A DNA stretch of 64,000 bases, from contig MNCI01023815.1 of the NCBI GenBank assembly GCA_015680685.1, positions 338,683-402,682 of the forward strand. Direction: 5' to 3'. This stretch comes from Gnetum montanum (taxonomy: Eukaryota > Streptophyta > Gnetopsida > Gnetales > Gnetaceae). Below are positions 47,040 to 60,451 of the stretch, piece after piece. The position numbers and the translations under genes were made by a program. The stretch's first letter is position 1. The number at the start of each line of letters is the position of its first letter. Under the pieces are notes generated by a model, which was given only the letters and a program-made list of their open reading frames with translations, ran no database searches and was not told the origin of the DNA.

Positions 47040-48790
47040 GCAAGCACTTGATCATTTATTACTCTTGTAAAGAGAAGTTCATTCAAAAATTGATCAGAGA
47101 GTGGGCTATCCTTCTTTTTGCTATCCCATCTTAACCAAGAGAGATGGTCAGTGACCACATTCTCAATCCCCTTTTGATCTACCACTGTGTGATTGAATTT
47201 CTACAAGATCATGAGCCATCATATGATATAGGGGCTCACCACTGGCTTGTTCATTAGGAAGTGGATGACACTGTGATGTGTGTGCACAAACACCCTATAG
47301 CCAAGCACATAGTGCCTAAGATTTTTGAGAGCATACACCACTTATATTAGTTCTTTCTTAGTTGTGGTGTAATTCAACTGTGCACCCACAATGCTTTGGC
47401 TTATACAATGGATGCATCATGGATGTTTCTTATTATCCAACTATGTAAGTTGGCTTCCAAGGCATAATTAGATGCATTTTTCATTATGTTAAATGGTCTA
47501 GACTAGTCTGGTACCCATAGAATTGGATTTTCTATGAGTTTTTCCTTTAATTGTTGGAATGCATGTTCACACTCCTTGGTCCAAATGAATGGAGAATCTT
47601 TCTTTGTAAGCTCGACCAACTACTTTGTGATCTTAGATAAATTCTCTATAAACCACCAGTAGCAGCTAGTGTGTCCAAGAAATGATCAGATGTCTTTGAC
47701 TATCTCTGGTTAGCATGTGATTCCTTGGATGACCTTTATCTTTTCAGGGTCTACCTCAATCCCTACCTAAGTAACTCTGTGCCCAAGTACTATGCCTTCC
47801 TAGACCATTAAATGGCTTTTTTGTTAATTGAACCTAAGGTTTGTCTCAACACATCTTTTTCGTACTTACTTAACGTGACCCAAGGCTTACTCAAATGTAG
47901 CCCCATAGGTAGAGAAGTCATCCATAAAGACTTCTACCCCACTACTAATCCACTGTTGAAAAATACTAAGGACCAAGTGTTGGAATGTTTCAGGGGCATT
48001 GCATAGACCAAACGACATCTTGTAATATGCAAAAGTCCCCTAGGGACTCATGAATGTTATTTTAGCCTAATTTTTTGGCATGATTTATATTTGGTTATAA
48101 CCACTATAACTATCTAAGAAGCTATAATAACAATGCCTAGATATAGTGTCCAACACATGGTCCACAAATGTCAATGGAAAATGATCTTTAAATGTTGCCA
48201 TATTCAATAGCCTAAATTCGATGTAGACCTACTGCTTATCACCTTTCTTTGGCACAATTACAAGTGGGCTAACCCACTAACTATCTACGATGGGATAGAT
48301 CAACCCTACCTTGAGGAGTTGTTCTATTTCCTCTTTGATGATTCACTTCAACCTCAAGTTCAGCCACCTTTGTGACCTTCTTCTTAGCTTCATGGCTAGG
48401 TTAGTGTAGATACAATGCTAGCATATCCTTAGATTGATTCCAGTTAGCTAAGGATATGACCAAGAAAAGGCTATTGGCCATTTTTTGACCACCTTCAATA
48501 GCTTGTCTTTTTTTTTTTAGAGTAAGATTCAAATTGATGATAACTAGCTTACCATTATTTAAAAATGCATACTTCATGTCAGCTAGTAGAGTTTTTAACT
48601 CTAGGTGCTCTTGGTTGAAATTATTAGGGATTTCCAACTCTCCCCAATAGGCATCATCATTTTCATTATCAGAGAGTTGGTAATGAACTTGCTCAAGTTC
48701 ATCTATTCCTTTAGCATAGGCATATGTTAAGTTTTTAGTATGTTCTATGCATAATGTGCTGCTATTAGAGTTAACTGTCAACCACTAGGT
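47040..48790 (-). pseudogene. Element B reverse transcriptase and RNase H
   Basis: Minus translation in order: ELKTLLADMKYAFL, YKLMPFGLCNAPETFQHLVL, VEVFMDDFSTYG (catalytic MDD), LGHRVT, VKDI-SFLGHTSCYWWFIEN, SPFIWTKECEHAFQQLKEKL and DQFLNELLFTR. These are Gypsy RT blocks followed by RNase H. FMDDFS is typical of Athila RT. Stops are spread throughout. Confidence 0.9.
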
Positions 48791-48959
48791 GCCCTCCTAT
48801 TTTATGGCTGTTGCGTATAGGCATCTTTGGATATCAATTTCATGTGCACACTGATTGCATGCATTGATGAATGTACTTTTAATGGACCAAATTTTTTGCA
48901 CGCAGTTACACCCATTATCATTGTACATGATGCATGGAACTCACTTCTTCTCAAGTTGT

Positions 48960-49061
48960 CCAAATTTATTTTCCTTCAAGATTTCTAAAGAGTGGTCCCT
49001 AATGCCCATTCATGCATCAATGGTGCTCAACCATACAAATCCCATAATGATGGGGAAGTTT
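48960..49061 (-). pseudogene. Element B protease C-terminal fragment
   Basis: Minus translation has FPIIMGFVWLSTIDA-stop-MGIRDHSLEI, aligning with IIMGRAWLSTIDAKMRIRN of element A protease (60,452-60,709). It stops at the N at 49,062 where the misoriented block begins. Confidence 0.8.
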
Positions 49062-50666
49062 NATATAATAGAGATCCTTCTATCAAGAAAAGGGAGGTTC
49101 AAATTTGTGATGAGGAGGAGTCACCACTTGATAAGGTGGTGATTAGGAAAACCTTGCCCATCCAAAAGTCTATTTATGATATTTTGGTAAAGGCTAATAG
49201 ATTATGGAACTCTTTGGATTAAAAATTCCAAATTGCTATGAAGATTGCTAAAGAATCCAAAGAGTAGAATAGTGATCACAACCACAAGAAGCAGAAAGAA
49301 GCTAAACATGCTTGCCAAAGGGGTAAGGGAAAAGCTACTATAGTAGAAGAAGTTGTGGAGATAGACTCCAATGATGATGCTAGGTGTGACCTTTGTCAAT
49401 ATAACCATCCTAGGGGACGTGGCCTTGTGGTGTTACACTTATAAGAGTTTAAGGTGTACACACTGAATCCTTAACTAGCACAGAGGCAAGCACCTAGACA
49501 ATTACCTTATCCTCAAGGTAATCCAAGGTAGTTCCACTAGCAACAATAAAGATACTATCCAAGTGAAGCTCAACCACAACTGTATGAGCAATACTAGTAG
49601 TGGCACCAACCACAATTGTGGGAAATGCCATTGCCAAGATAGTAGTACCCTTATAGGTAACTAGATCCATATGGTACTATCTTCAGCAACCTGTTTCTCC
49701 ATGAAGCTCTACCAGTCATGCCTCATTCCAACATCACTATTATCCTTTAGAGTACCATCAAACTCGAGGGAAGCACCCATATTCATANTCTTTGAAGGGC
49801 TATCGAATGTGTTTAATATAAAGGATGAGGGTGTTGGAGATACAGGGTGACCAACCGCATTAGGTTGTGAGAGTTTGGGAGGACTATTGGGGTAGAAAAA
49901 TGGTTTTTTCCTAGATCGATTGTTTGAACCACTTGGCTACAAGGCGGGTTCAAAATTTATAGCCTTCATAGGATTTTATTGCTATGGTTGTGGTAGAATT
50001 TTGCCCTACATGGATGGAGCAGGAGGTAACTAGGTTGAAAGCGGGGGGATGTGTGCAGATAAATGTGGAGAGTGGTATGAATATGGGTGCTTCCCTCAAG
50101 TTTGATGGTACTCTAGAGGATAATAGTGATGTTGGAATGAGGCATGACTGGTAGAGCTTCATGGAGAAATAGGTTGCTGAAGATAGTACCATATGGATCT
50201 AGTTACCTATAAGGGTACTACTATCTTGGCAATGGCATTTCCCACAATTGTGGTTGGTGCCACTACTAGTATTGCTCATACAGTTGTGGTTGAGCTTCAC
50301 TTGGATAGTATCTTTATTGTTGCTAGTGGAACTACCTTGGATTACCTTGAGGATAAGGTAATTGTCTAGGTGCTTGCCTCTATGCTAGTTAAGGATTCAG
50401 TGTGTACACCCTAAACTCTTATAAGTGTAACACCACAAGGCCATGTCCCCTAGGATGGTTATATTGACAAATGTCACACCTAGCATCATCATTGGAGTCT
50501 ATCTCCACAACTTCTTCTACTATAGTAGCTTTTCCCTTACCCCTTTGGCAAGCATGTTTAGCTTCTTTCTGCTTCTTGTGGTTGTGATCNNNNNNNNNNN
50601 NNNNNNNNNNNNNNNNNNNNNNNNNNNNNNNNNNNNNNNNNNNNNNNNNNNNNNNNNNNNNNNNNN
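49062..50666. other. Rearranged block: 514 bp inverted repeat, two Ns and a 77 bp gap
   Basis: 49,274-49,787 and 50,076-50,589 are inverted copies of exactly equal length with only a handful of mismatches. Both encode the same gag C-terminus, one on each strand (CDLCQYNHPRG on plus). The left copy lies in a plus-strand segment bounded by Ns at 49,062 and 49,788 and in the wrong orientation for element B. The 287-base loop (49,789-50,075) has no match in element A. The N run is 50,590-50,666. Scaffold mis-join is the simplest reading. Confidence 0.8.
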
Positions 50667-52124
50667 ATAGTCTCTCTTGGACATAAATCCAAAGAGTTCT
50701 TTTGGTTTCTTCTTTGAGCTAATCTATGATATGGTAGAGTTGTTCCCTCTGAGAATAATCATGGCTAGGACATCGATGTAAGAGAGAATAATATCTACCC
50801 ATGATAGCATTCAATGGTTCATGTGTTCCTATTTCTAGCCTTGGATTTTCCTACTTAGATTAGACACTCTAGAGTACATCTGGTATTTGTCATTAAATAA
50901 TTCTAGCATGGCACTCCATCTATGGATAGATTCCAGCTCAAAGGACTAGTACCATCTTTCTACTTCCTTGATGAATGTCCCAGGAAATAGCTTTAATTTC
51001 TACCAATAATTTTCAATATTCTATAAGGCACAAGAATCATGGAAAGCTTAGAGATGTGTTTGTGAATTAGAGTTATATCCCCCTTCAAATCTTGGGATAT
51101 TGTTCATGTCTAAGTGCTTGATCTAACTATCTTTCACATACCTAGTTAGGATCCTGATTACCTTTGCAATGTTAAGCATGATTCAAGTTTCTAGTAAAGG
51201 CTCATCATCATCATTATTTCATTGTCATTAATGATGTCCTCTATTACCCCTTTGATTATTATGGGCATGACGATCAATGTTATTATCCTACTGCTCACCT
51301 CCATCACAATTTTTCCTTCTGTGGTGTTTTTCAGAACCAAAAGAAGAGGAAGAAGAAGATGTAGATGAATAGGGTGAAGAGGGAGGAGATCTATCACCAC
51401 CATGATATCTGCCAACTTCCCTTTAGTGGTCGCAACAACATTCGTTAGGTTTTTTATGATCTTGACACTTGTCTGAGCCCTTACCTTGACTACCATATTT
51501 ACCTAAACCTAGTTTGTTGATAGTGGAATGTAGATTTAGGTTCACATTCCCATCACCAGTAACAAGGGGTGGAGAATTTTCATGTTGAGAACCCCCAAAG
51601 AGAGGATCCTTAGTATCATCTTAGTTTAGTAGGAACAAGGGATTGGTGAACCATTTCCCCTTCACAAACTCATGTTGCTTCTCCTAGTGTCGATCTCTCC
51701 TATGTTGTGTTTCAGTGGAACGGTAGTCCCAGTAGTCGTAATCATGCACAATGTACTCCTCTTAAAGATCATGGATGCCTAACCTTTTAAGAGTGTGAAG
51801 TAGCATCATGGGCACAAATCGATCAAGAGGCGTTATAATGCTGCCTTCCATGTCACACCATCACAGTTGTTCATCCTTATGCAAGATGAAGGTAAAATTA
51901 GACACATACTCATCTGGATGGGTATATACCACCTTGCACTCTTGTGGGACCAATGGTTTAACATCATCATGCCTGAGAGAAGAAGACATTTTGCAAAAAA
52001 ATAGAATATCGGTGTGCTTATATAATTATATTACATGTGAAAATGATGTTAACCTTGGGGTTCATCCAACAATGTTAATGAGATTCATTAATCCTAGATA
52101 GCACATGTTTTTTTTTAAAAAAAG
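50667..52124 (-). pseudogene. Element B gag
   Basis: Degenerate minus-strand frame with FPGTFIKEVERWY, LELFNDKYQMYSRVSNLS and a Ser-rich region, parallel to 61,900-62,300 of element A. A capsid function is inferred from position between the PBS and protease. The C-terminal zinc-binding CDICQYNHPRG motif is in the disturbed block at 50,400-50,480. Confidence 0.65.
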
Positions 52125-52127
52125 GGA

Positions 52128-52147
52128 GTCCTTGACAATGGTGCCAA
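52128..52147 (-). other. Element B primer binding site (tRNA-Asp type)
   Basis: The minus strand right after the 5' LTR reads TTGGCACCATTGTCAAGGAC. It is close to the Athila-type site TGGCGCCGTTGCCGGGGA, with differences mostly C/T or G/A. Confidence 0.75.
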
Positions 52148-53115
52148 TGATGAGTGGTGAAGGTACCCCTATGCCCAACCATATGAATCACAAGTGTTCA
52201 CACACAATCCAGTTGAATTCCATGGACTCTATAGTTTTCCGATGCACTAGTTCTCTAGGAAATGAATTGGACATTAAGAACATTCATTGTCTTTCCAATT
52301 ACACTTGTGAAGCTCAAGGGTATGATTCAAGTGTAACTGAGGCACATGATTTTTATCATTTTGTGTTTTATGGTTTTGGTACTTGAAATAAATAGGATAA
52401 AGAATAAAGTAATTTAATGTCTACTTTAATCTAATTGACTAACTATTGTGTAATTAGTCCTAACATAAGTATCTAGTCCCACTTGTTGTACACATTCTAA
52501 ACACATATAATGTTGTTGGGTTACCAAGCGTTAAGCACTACTAGGATTACCAAATGTCATACGCATGCTCAAAGTGATTGTACTTATGTGTTTACTTAAT
52601 TTCTATTTAGCTTATCTTACTTAATTATTTAATTAGCTTAATTACAAGGGAACATTGAATAAATAACTGAAAACATTAAATGCATGAATAAAATATTTAA
52701 TCCATCCAAATGTTGCAAGGTTTATCAAAAAGCTTATCTTTCTTACTGCACACACTATTGTGCTAAGGTAAAATAGTGCTTGAATAAAGATCTATACACT
52801 TAATGACTCCTACTGTGAGCATTCAGGAAATTATTCTAACTTTCAAATGGAAAAACTACACGAGCTTCGCTACAACTATGACAAGATGATGCCTAAACAT
52901 GGCGAGTTGGCACATATTTATAGGAAAGAACAAACCTTGCATCAACGGGGCCACAACAATGCATCAAATGATATGTCGATAAGGCCATGTCAATGCATCA
53001 AATGATGTGTCGATGGGGCCTAGTCGACATGACCCAGTCAATAGGGCCTAGTCGACATGGCCTAGTCAATGGGGCCTAGTTGATGTGGCCAATCCATGAC
53101 TTTTTAATTAAAGTT
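52148..53115 (-). repeat. 5' LTR of element B
   Basis: Collinear with 39,719-40,602, plus several extra copies of a short GGGGCCTAGTCGACATGGCC-like unit near 52,960-53,090. The outer end (TTTTTAATTAAAGTT) lacks the usual ACTCATCA terminus, so the outermost bases are altered. Confidence 0.8.
52950..53095. repeat. Short tandem units in the B 5' LTR
   Basis: Five or six irregular repeats of GGGGCCTAGTCGACATG / GGCCTAGTCAATGGGGCC. The 3' LTR has only two or three (40,490-40,580), so the array changed length after insertion. Confidence 0.7.
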
Positions 53116-56100
53116 GCTAGAGAACCTCATTTATCTTCATCTTTATTAATTTTATTTCATTGTCATTGACCTTATTAAATAGCCCCACCTAGTCCTTGTC
53201 ATGATTTTTTACCCATTTGAGTTTTAGGGCATCATTCTTCTAAGCATCTACCTTAATTACAATATTTTAGCAAAGAGCACAAACCTCTTCCATCAAGAAA
53301 TTGCAATTTTCTACTGCCAACCTCCTCATGTCCAAGTTCATCTTGGCAAAATGCTTATGCTACTAGCATATATACTCAACCAATTGGTCCTTCCATTGCT
53401 TAGCATTTCATAGGTGGTGATTATTCTTGGTAAGGACCAAGTTCTCTTTATGAATCTGTGATAGGTTCTTATCAGTGTTGTTGGTCATGGCCTCTAACAT
53501 GGATGCATCAAAGATCACGATTTTCTTTACATTTTTAGCCTCTTGATACTTTTATTGAAACTATTAAAAAAATTTACCCTATATAAGCTTGAACCTAAGA
53601 ATGGCAAGATCAGAGAGACAAGCTCTCTACTGAACAACTTCAATGGCCAATTGTTGATTAGTTACGATGGCCTCCTCAAGTTGAGCATTGGAAATCAACA
53701 GCTTTCTTCTTATCTTAAGCAACTATAACTAGTTTATAATGATTTCATCTTAAAGATCAATAATTTCTAGAAGTCGTTGACTAGCACCAACCAGTCTTAA
53801 TAATGCCTCCTTATGTTGGACAACACTCATCCAACCACTTTCCATTCCTATAGATGCATGGATGTCTACCCTAGTAACAATGTTTGGTACATACATTGTA
53901 AGAGCATTTAGGACGTCTACTACTCTATCAACTAGTGTTTTTTCTACTATCTCTTAGCCCTTATGATGCATCACTAGGACTATTTCCCTTTCATCATTCT
54001 CCAACATGACTAAGAAGGAAGCAGCATTTCCTCAAATCTTAGGAAATGTTATTCTGGGAATGGATAATGTGACCTTCCTAACACTTGGATTAGGCCTTGT
54101 GGATGCTAAGTTCCTTTGCATGAAGAAAAATAGGATCATTTCACTCTCTAGTTGGTTGATAGTCCTTACAACCTCATTCAAATGGCTCATGGTTGGATGG
54201 TAAATAAATGATTCCCCACCACTTGTAGAGCCTTGATGTTGTTGCAACAATTGCTCTTAATGTTTTTTAAGTCATTCAACAACTACTAGCCTCTTTGGTA
54301 TAGTTTCTAGGGTTGTAAGTGATGGTGGTGGTGGCTACTCCTCTTCTAAAAACTTTGTCATTGCCTTATTCTTCATCATATCTTGTCAATATGAAATAAG
54401 AGCATGGCAGACCACATTGTTTGAGTAGCATACTATCCCTTCCCTTTTACATAACTTTTGGATTAAAGATGGAAATGGGAGTGTTTTCCCATCCTTCTCA
54501 TTTTCCTTAAAGTGTTTATTAATTTTTAAGAACATGAGTTGGGATACGTTGACTAGGAATTTCCTACTTGCAGCAACTAATGACCTAGCAAAGAAGGTTA
54601 TTACCTTACCAGACCTCATCATTGGATTTATGTGATAAGTTGTAATCTTGAAATATGCTCTCTCCACTTTTCTAAGGAAACTGTACTCCTCATGGTTCAT
54701 CCCATAACATCATTGAACTAACTCTTTCTTAACCTCTAGGTCTATTTGCATTAATATTTTTTGGGTAGCCCAAGTACCTCTGCTATGGCCTCAACTCAAT
54801 AAGAGATGGTAATGGTCTTGATTTTTACTAACGCATCTCCTTGTCAAGTGTTACAGAATAAGTAAGTCTCCCCCATGTACCATTCTATGTTGTTTGAAAA
54901 AATGGACCATAAGGGAGACCCCTACCATTTGGTCTAAACCTTCTCTAATGCTAGTTCCAAGAAAGATCCAAAGTTTAGCTCCTAGAGCAAGGAACTTTGA
55001 ACCTTCTTGATTCTAATGCATTCTAAATAGGCCTTCATTTGGATGACCTCCATGTTAAGCCTTGGCCTAGGAGCCTCATCTTGCTTGGATTAGCTTGTTT
55101 TTGCAGTGGGAATCTACCTAATAGATTCTACTTTAGGTTCCCCCTAAAGAGGTCTAGTAGCATTTGTAACCTTGGTTGCTTACTCTTAGGTTGTGATTGC
55201 TGCTTTTATTGGCTCCTTCCTTCTTAGGGTCACTTTTCCTAGGGCTACGTTGGCCCTCACACTTGAAATCCTTATTTTGATGCCATATGTGATCACAAAC
55301 ATAACGCATGATCAACTTTTTAGTTCATAACCTCTAGTTATTTGAATATCTTTCTTGTTATATCATGTTATGTGTAGTTATTAGGTGTTAAGAGTTTATC
55401 ATTTAAGTGCTTGTTTGTGATCTTAGCTAGGTGTATTATTTTAATATTATTTTATTCTTTAGCTGTCAGAGTTTGTTTATTGGTCTTAATCCTTTGTGGT
55501 GATTAATTTAATATTATTTTAATGGGTTGACCATGGGAAGTTAAAAAATTTCAAAAAACGTTTCTAAGGAAAACCAAAGATGTGTATCTTCCATGACATA
55601 AAGCCAAACTCCTATAGCTTGAGAGTCAAAGAATAAGTGAAAATAAGTTAGCGGTTTGTGAGTAAGGAGGCTCGAAAGGTTCATGGGCTTTGAAAAATTA
55701 CAAAAACTCCTCTAGTGCTTCTACAAAATGATGAAAAATGAGCTAAGTGTCATGCATATATATAGACTTTTTATACTGTGTCAATGAGATTGCATCAATA
55801 AGGCTACATAGAATCATCCCACTACATTGATGGGGTTGCATCGATGCAACTATTCTTAGCTATTTTTCACATTATGAACCAAAGGAATTTCAAATGGGTT
55901 TTGGAATAAAACAAGATCCGAATGGAAACCAAAAACATGAAGAAGGATGATAACAACATGAAAGAGGGTAGGTTTAGCTTAGGGAAAGAAAATTAAATGG
56001 GTTTTGATGAGGTTATGATGCCAAATAGAGAAAAATTAGATGTTTTTAAAGCTATTGGGATGATAGATCAAACATGCAACCCATGGTAGGGAGTTAAACT

Positions 56101-56420
56101 TAATTTAGACCAAAGGGACATAAGTGGATCCTCCCCAAAGCAAGCATAAGCCTATTGTGCCCTTGCATACCTTTATCATAAAGAGTATGTGGGCCCCAAG
56201 GATGACAAATGGTTAAGTTAAATCCCATACAAATGAAAGAAATTATCCATGGGTTATGTGGTATAGAAATAAAGTTGAATAATTTCCTATGGCATGAGGC
56301 AATAAGGTGGTAAACCATGAGATGAATGAATGATAGAGAGGATGTGGAAGAGATAATTAGCATCCTAGTCACACAAGGTTCTTGGTGGAAATCTTGATTA
56401 AAATGATCTGATACTGATCT
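53116..56420 (-). pseudogene. Element A 3' ORF region (right part)
   Basis: Homologous to 41,480-44,760 of B. The best open piece, 54,700-54,386, contains YSFLRKVERAYFKITTYHIN, PMMRSGKVITFFARSLVA and LPFPSLIQKLCKREGIVCYS. Many stops elsewhere. Confidence 0.65.
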
Positions 56421-57790
56421 GTTCTAAGTTAAGACCAACTCCATTCCTTGTTCAATGACCTTGCATTGACATATGTCCACTCTACATAGATTGAAAGTCT
56501 ATGAAAACCCCATAGGACAACCATCACTCTAAGGGAAAAAGAAAAAAGAAGAAGTAGATAGGGCCTTAGCTATAGGGGTGTCTTCAAGAATGGGTAACAT
56601 GTCCTTTTGGCCCCATAAATAGTGCTTGTAACCCATTATTGAGTCTAAGCAATGTGTTTTGAATTTTCATTTATGTGCCATTTTTTTGTTTTTATTTTCA
56701 TGAGAACCACACCATGCAAATACATGCTTCCTTTTATGGTCAACAGTAGGAGTGATGATATATCAATGGAGTTTCATAGAACTTTAGATTGATGTTCAAA
56801 GAAACCATATTAAATCTCCTTGAGGTTACACTCTTTTCCTATTCCCACTTGGTCATTTCATAGTTTGTTAGGTATCACGAACATTGATTAATTTTTAAAG
56901 TTTTAATGTGAAAGTACCATGTGCTTCCAGGATACTGATTTCCCATGGAACAGAAGAAATGGATGGATTTCGTGGACTCATTGTTGGATACCAGCAAAAA
57001 AATAACAAAGTATTAGTAGAAAACATAATCCAAAGATAAAAATTGGTTGTTGGTTAATTAATCATAATAGGATAGCTTGATTTAAATAATTTTCTAGATT
57101 TTCAATAGCAATAACAAAATCAAACATTTTTAATTAAACTAGATGAAATTAATAAAAGGAAAATATATAAAAATATATATATATATATAAGAAAATGCAA
57201 TACATATAAAGAATGGTGTAAAATAAAAAGGTGAAAAATTAGTTAGCCTCATCAAGGTGTTAGTACAAATGGTCACCTCCCCCACGACTATGTTGAGAGA
57301 AGGAGATCCAAAAAATGGAGTGAACCTATTCCGGTATAGAAGGGTTAGTGTTGTTGGTTACTTTGGATTCTAGAAATGGCTTAACTTGTTGTATGTCAAC
57401 CAACAAACATTTGTGAGGGCTTGATGGATGGTATATAATCATGGATCTAGAAGGAAAAGTTGTGTGTATGATATAAGATCCTTCTCATAACATTTGAAAC
57501 TTCATGAATTTTGGCACATGCATGGGATTCCAATAAAGAACCTTATCTTTAGGTTGGAATTTAACTCTTCTTATTGGTGCATCATGGTGTTGTTTGAAGT
57601 TCATCATTAGGGCTACTTGTTGATTCTCATCTAGAACATTAAATGTCATTAGTCATTCTTTCTATGCTAGATTATCACTGAGTTCAAGCTCATAGGTCAT
57701 TGTGAGTGTATGGAGTTACACTTGGATCGGATGTTATAGTAACCTTTTATACACTAACTCATAGGGAGAATACCCTATAGGAAGTTTCCA
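56420..57790 (-). other. Element A spacer between integrase and 3' ORF
   Basis: AT-rich with a TATATATATATATA run at 57,175-57,190. 57,240-57,310 is the counterpart of B 45,660-45,780. No independent gene. Confidence 0.5.
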
Positions 57791-58330
57791 TGTCAAACAA
57801 TATGCCCAAATAACATCATTGAGTTTAGTACTTCAGTCCTTCCTATATCTACTAATTGTTCATGTTAGTATCCTAGAGATCTCCTTATTTGTAACTTCTG
57901 TTTAACCATTAGCTTGGAGGTGATAAGGGGTTGTAATTTTATGTTGCATCCCTAAGCATTACATTAATTTTTGAACAGTACACCCTATAAAGTAGGTTCC
58001 ATTATAAAAAATGAGTGCCCTTAGCATACCAAAATAGTTTACCACATGTTGTTGTACAAATCAAGCAATAGTGATGGATGTATAGTCTAATACTATTGTA
58101 GCTTCAGTCCACTTGGTGCAGTATTTAATAGCAACAATAATGTAGATCTTATTTAACATGGAAGTGATGCATCCCATGAAGTCAATGCCCTAGAGATTGA
58201 AAGGCTCTAGCGGTTGGATCCATTGTTGGGATCCTTCCATTTGTACAATTATTCCTTCATCTCTTTGACAACGCTCTCATGAATGGGAGAAATGGTAAGC
58301 ATCCTTGAAGATCATTGGCTAGAAGTATTC
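57790..58330 (-). pseudogene. Element A integrase
   Basis: Minus translation: WIQPLEPFNL, GIDFMGCITSM, AIKYCTKWTEA, YFGMLRALIFYNGTYF, HKITTPYHLQANG and TEVTNKEIS. The first catalytic Asp and the Glu remain. The second Asp (SDNGT) is altered to FYNGT. Several stops. Confidence 0.8.
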
Positions 58331-58499
58331 TATAATGAGAATCTTTGTAGTTTTCTTCCTTCCTATGTAGTAGACCCCACAAGGATCCTCATGAGCATCT
58401 TGAAGGATGTGCAATTGATTATCATCTAATACACACCATCGAACAAGGCCATTGACACAAACCTTGTATAGGTGACCTTGGATTTCCATATAATGGTTG

Positions 58500-60120
58500 A
58501 CCTAGTGAATAAATTATTGTCTCTTCTTATTATTTCATTCTAGTAGAGTCTCCCGAGTGAGTAGATAGGAGAGAAATTCATCATATTGACTAGTACTCCT
58601 TGGATCTTGGACTTCAATGGATTTAGCAAAGAGGAGTTCATCTAGGAATTGATTAGATAAAAGCTCATCATCCTTCTTACTATCCCATTGTAAGTGAGAC
58701 AAGTTATTAGCAACGATGTTCTTAGTTTCTTTCTTATCCACAATGGTAAGATAAAATTCTTGCAAAATCATCAGTCACTATATAACACAAGCACTTATCA
58801 TTGGCTTATTCATCAAGAAATAGATAACATTGTAATCAGTATACACAAAGATTTGATATCCAAGCACTTAGTGCCTAAATTTTTCCAAGACATACACCAC
58901 CATAATGAGCTCCTTCTTAGTGATGGTGTAACCCAGTTGTGTACTCATAATGCTTTTTCTTGTACAATGGATTTAATATGGATGTTTCTAATCATCCAAT
59001 TGTATAAGCATCACCCCTACTGCATAGTTGGATGCATCTATCATTATGTGGAATGGTCTGAACTAATATGAAGCATGTAGAATGAGAGTTTCTACGAGCT
59101 TTTGCTTTAACTACTAGAATGCTTGTTCTCATTCCTTGGTCCAGTGAAAAGATGCATTCTTATTTGTAAGATCTACTAGCAATTTGATAATTTTGGAGAA
59201 ATTTTCAATGAAGCACCTCTAGTAACCAATATGTCCAAGGATTGACCTTATATCTTTTATAGTTTGAGGTTATCTGGTAATATGTATGGTAATTTCTTAA
59301 ATCACTCGTACTTTCTCCAAGTCTACCTTGATCCCTTTTCCTAAAATTTAGTGTCCTAAGATAATGCCTTCTTAGACCATCAAGTGGCTTTTTTGCCAAT
59401 TGAGGCGTAATTTTGTCTCCATATAGTTCTTCAACACCTACTCTAGATGGTCCAAGGCTTGCTCAAAGTTGATATCATAGGTGGAGAAGTCATCCATGAA
59501 GACTTCCACACTACTACCAATTTGCTGCTGAAAAATACTATGCACCAAGTGTTGGAAAGTTCCAAGGGCATTGCATAGGCCAAAGAACATCTTCTTATAT
59601 GTGAAGATCCCCTAGGGACTTGTGAAAGTTTTCTTGGCCTTATCTTCTGATACTATATGGATTTGGTTATAACCACTATAATCATCCAAAAAATTATCGT
59701 AGTTATGCCTCGCAATTATATCTAGCATCTAGTCCACAATGAAAAATGATTCTTGAATTTTGTCATATTTAATAGGTGGAATTCTGTACAGGCTTTCTAT
59801 TTCTATGCTTTCTTTGGCACAATCATGAATGGCCTAATCCACTCACTATCTATCATAGTATAGTTGAATCTTATCTTAAGAAGTTGTTCAACTTTATCTT
59901 CAAAAAATTGCTTAAGCTTATGATTCAGTCTCCTCTACATCTACCTCCTTGACTTAATAGAGGGATCTATATAAATCTAATGCTGTAATATTCATGGATC
60001 TATCCATGTTATCTTATGATATGATCATGCAAAGAGTTTTTTCCATTTGTTTACTATTGTTAACATCTTTTACTTCTGGTCTTGATTAAGATTGGCATTG
60101 ATTATTACTAGTTTGCCACT
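58500..60120 (-). pseudogene. Element A reverse transcriptase and RNase H
   Basis: VEVFMDDFSTYDINFEQALD with the catalytic MDD, upstream HLVHSIFQQQIGSS, and downstream the open piece 58,771-58,535 with VDKKETKNIVANNLSHLQWD (the end of RNase H). Collinear with B 47,040-48,790. Confidence 0.85.
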
Positions 60121-60451
60121 ATTTAAAAAAAACATATTCTAATGCTTCCAATAAAGCCTTAAGTTCAAGGGACTCTTACTTGAAATCATCAAGGATTTTC
60201 GACTCTCTTAAATCCATCTCTACATTTTTGTGGAAGAGTAAGGTATGGAGCTACTCTATGCCATCTATAGTGTATATATAGGCACTTGTGAGGAGCTCCA
60301 ATGGTTCCATGCATATTGTTGATTTAGAGTAATCTTCTAACTTCAGCCACTGGGTACCTTCCTATTTTGCAGCTACTGCATATAAGCACCTTTGAATATT
60401 TGATGTTTTAACACACTTGATACATGTCATGATGAATGTGATTTTCATGGT

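Larger units (their letters stand above)
39719..53115 (-). mobile_element. Athila-like Gypsy element B, 13.4 kb, inserted in element A
   Basis: Two LTRs of about 0.9 kb, a PBS resembling tRNA-Asp, gag, protease, RT/RNase H, integrase, a long sense-strand ORF region between integrase and 3' LTR, and a PPT. Large size, tRNA-Asp PBS and the extra 3' ORF fit the Athila lineage. All frames contain stops. 49,062-50,666 is disturbed by an inverted duplication and a gap. Confidence 0.85.

Noticed and set aside
49950-50192. 80-codon minus ORF crossing the loop of the inverted repeat
   Set aside because: It spans a likely assembly junction and has no recognisable motif.
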